NCBI GenBank assembly: GCA_015056565.1
Contig: SVGB01000001.1
Coordinates: 62,001-126,000, forward strand
Source of the DNA: Butyrivibrio sp.
GTDB taxonomy: Bacteria; Bacillota; Clostridia; Lachnospirales; Lachnospiraceae
Reading direction: 5' to 3'
DNA: 64,000 nt
The position numbers and the translations under genes were made by a program. The notes under the pieces were generated by a model that made no database searches, was not told the DNA's origin, and saw nothing but the letters and a program-made list of their open reading frames with translations. Positions 62,850 through 64,000 of this stretch are shown here, one piece after another (positions within the stretch are counted from its first letter, which is position 1; the number at the start of each line of letters is the position of its first letter).

Positions 62850-63626
62850 TTATTTTTGATTGATCATGCTCGCAAGGAATCCGGCTCCAAAGCCGTTATC
62901 GATGTTAACAACGCTTACTCCGCTGGCGCAGGAGTTGAGCATGGACAAAAGAGCTGACAGTCCGCCAAAGGAAGCTCCATATCCTACGCTGGTTGGAACA
63001 GCAATAACCGGACAGTCTGCAAGACCCCCTACCACACTGGCAAGAGCACCCTCCATGCCGGCAATTGCGATCACCACGTTGGCTGTCATGATCTCCTCCA
63101 TGGGTTCTTTTGCCATAAGTCTGTGGATACCGGCAACACCCACGTCATAGAGTCTTACCACGTTGTTGCCATAAAACTCGGCAGTAAGAGCTGCCTCCTC
63201 GGCAACAGGCATATCACTGGTTCCGCCTGTGGCGATGACTATCTTGCCTATCTTGTCCTCAGGCTCTGTCTTTTCTTTTCCAAAGGCAATGCCCACCTTG
63301 CTGAGGTCATCATAAAACAGCTCCCCGGTGGCATCTGACTTATTTCCTTCGAAGTAATCTGCCGCCTCTTTTGACATCCTTGTGATAAGAACCTTGCTCT
63401 GACCATGGCTAAGAAGCTTTTCAGATATCTTAAGGATCTGATCGGGGGTTTTGCCAGCGCCATAAATTACTTCGGGCTTGCCCTGCCTTATCCCTCTGTG
63501 AAGGTCAGGCTTTGCAAATCCCATATCCTCGAAGGGGGCTTCTTTTAATTTAAGGAGCGCATCTTCCAGGCTTACATCTCCGCTCTTTACACCGTTAAGC
63601 AGGCGCCTTAAATCTCTTTCTTCCAT
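62850..63626 (-). CDS. larB: LarB, nickel-pincer cofactor biosynthesis protein
   Basis: The 258-residue protein matches LarB, which carboxylates nicotinic acid adenine dinucleotide in lactate racemase cofactor synthesis. Motifs are RQGKPEVIYGAGKTPDQ, VIATGGTSDMPVAEEA, YDVGVAGIHRL, VVIAIAGMEGALASVVGGL and VPTSVGYGASFGG, of the PurE-related fold. LarC and LarE are not seen in the window. It starts a unit with the downstream ABC transporter genes (41-base gap), so the link may be coincidental. Confidence 0.92.
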   Translation of the reverse strand: MEERDLRRLLNGVKSGDVSLEDALLKLKEAPFEDMGFAKPDLHRGIRQGKPEVIYGAGKTPDQILKISEKLLSHGQSKVLITRMSKEAADYFEGNKSDATGELFYDDLSKVGIAFGKEKTEPEDKIGKIVIATGGTSDMPVAEEAALTAEFYGNNVVRLYDVGVAGIHRLMAKEPMEEIMTANVVIAIAGMEGALASVVGGLADCPVIAVPTSVGYGASFGGLSALLSMLNSCASGVSVVNIDNGFGAGFLASMINQK

Positions 63627-63700
63627 AAATAGTCTCCATCGCGCAAAGTCTTATGCGCACACTGATCTAATTTATAGTATAACATCATTTTTGAATATAG

Positions 63701-63732
63701 GAAAACCTGGGCCGCTTATGCCCAGGTCTTTT
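63701..63732 (-). terminator. Terminator after the right-edge gene
   Basis: A GACCTGGGC/GCCCAGGTTTTCC stem follows immediately after the stop of the truncated gene, with a short T-run. The plus-strand reading also has TCTTTTC after the stem. It ends the right-edge gene before the LarB unit. Confidence 0.7.
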
Positions 63733-64000
63733 CTAGAAATATTGATAGCCGTTTTTTTTCTCAAGATATTTTCTGGCAAGATCATCACGAAAACAGCTCA
63801 TATACTCCAGCTTGCCACTACTTGATCTATCTGCCAGATAAACGAGATGTTCAAGTGCATTAGCTGCTCTTCGTTCATCGGTTGCATTATCAAAGCTGAT
63901 ATGCTCATTGGTGATCACATTATTGACGATAGTCTTGGAATACTTGGTATCTTCCGGGTATCTCTCTGCCAGCTTTCGGATGCGCTTTTTAACATAATCA
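63733..64000 (-). CDS. 5'-truncated hypothetical gene at right edge
   Basis: The frame continues open from the window end to a TAG at 63735-63733, giving at least 88 residues; the real start is outside. A GTG at 63918 is in frame but is probably internal, since the preceding residues read as ordinary coding sequence (KLAERYPEDTKYSK). The visible part is Glu/Lys/Arg-rich and helical, with no recognised motif. A terminator follows its stop directly, separating it from larB. Confidence 0.55.
   Translation of the reverse strand, partial: DYVKKRIRKLAERYPEDTKYSKTIVNNVITNEHISFDNATDERRAANALEHLVYLADRSSSGKLEYMSCFRDDLARKYLEKKNGYQYF

Noticed and set aside
1..64000. tRNA, rRNA, insertion sequence or transposase
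   Set aside because: I found no tRNA or rRNA gene and no transposase or terminal inverted repeats with a coding region in the window.

Overview
The window looks like the chromosome of a monoderm Firmicute, most likely a Lachnospiraceae member related to Butyrivibrio or Pseudobutyrivibrio. This is inferred from moderately AT-rich DNA, strong purine-rich Shine-Dalgarno sites, surface proteins with signal peptides or a C-terminal membrane anchor with a basic tail, a group B-type [FeFe] hydrogenase and an orphan LarB. Almost every gene is on the minus strand, so transcription runs from right to left. Both ends are cut: the left edge lacks the 3' end of a secreted repeat protein, and the right edge lacks the 5' end of a small hypothetical gene.

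About 2.5-43.3 kb is one very large contractile injection system (CIS) locus of the Afp/PVC/eCIS lineage. Recognisable parts are sheath, inner tube, a second tube-family protein with a long repetitive tail, two hub/adaptor proteins, gp27-like and gp5-like spike halves on separate genes, a PAAR-like tip, gp25, two gp6/J-like baseplate proteins, a tail-I-like protein, a DUF4255 cap, small eCIS-typical proteins (one apparently starting at CTG), a coiled-coil tape-measure candidate and two AAA+ ATPases bracketing the locus. No capsid, portal, terminase, holin or endolysin gene is present, so it is neither a prophage nor an obvious lysis-released R-type bacteriocin.

The unusual part is what is built into the cluster. 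Between 27 and 38.4 kb lies an envelope module: a membrane-anchored 905-residue protein, a TolC-like exported protein, a MORN-repeat membrane protein, a multi-pass sensor with a degenerate nucleotide-cyclase domain, a C-terminally anchored pseudokinase-like protein and an eCIS-type 620-residue protein. A probable cysteine-hydrolase payload lies at 38.6-41.1 kb. Between 5 and 8 kb are a STAS switch protein, an FtsE-like ATPase without FtsX, a GHKL membrane kinase and an SH3b envelope protein. I read this as a candidate cell-anchored, envelope-integrated CIS in a Gram-positive-type cell, under partner-switching control.

Right of the CIS (43.4-54 kb) is a signalling neighbourhood: HAD-like phosphatase, RsbU/SpoIIE-type phosphatase, PAS-cyclase, a double cyclic-nucleotide-binding protein, a tandem RsbW-like protein with its STAS partner, a large surface protein, and an overlooked 49-residue double-glycine-leader peptide gene at 46014-46163. 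Three promoters here and at the left edge share TTGCC-N18-TATAAA with CG directly before the -10, suggesting one regulon of the peptide/phosphatase unit and two surface proteins.

The right end (54-64 kb) is more ordinary: pyrF, a response regulator and hybrid histidine kinase downstream of an [FeFe] hydrogenase, an SsuABC/ThiXYZ-type ABC transporter, larB and a truncated gene.
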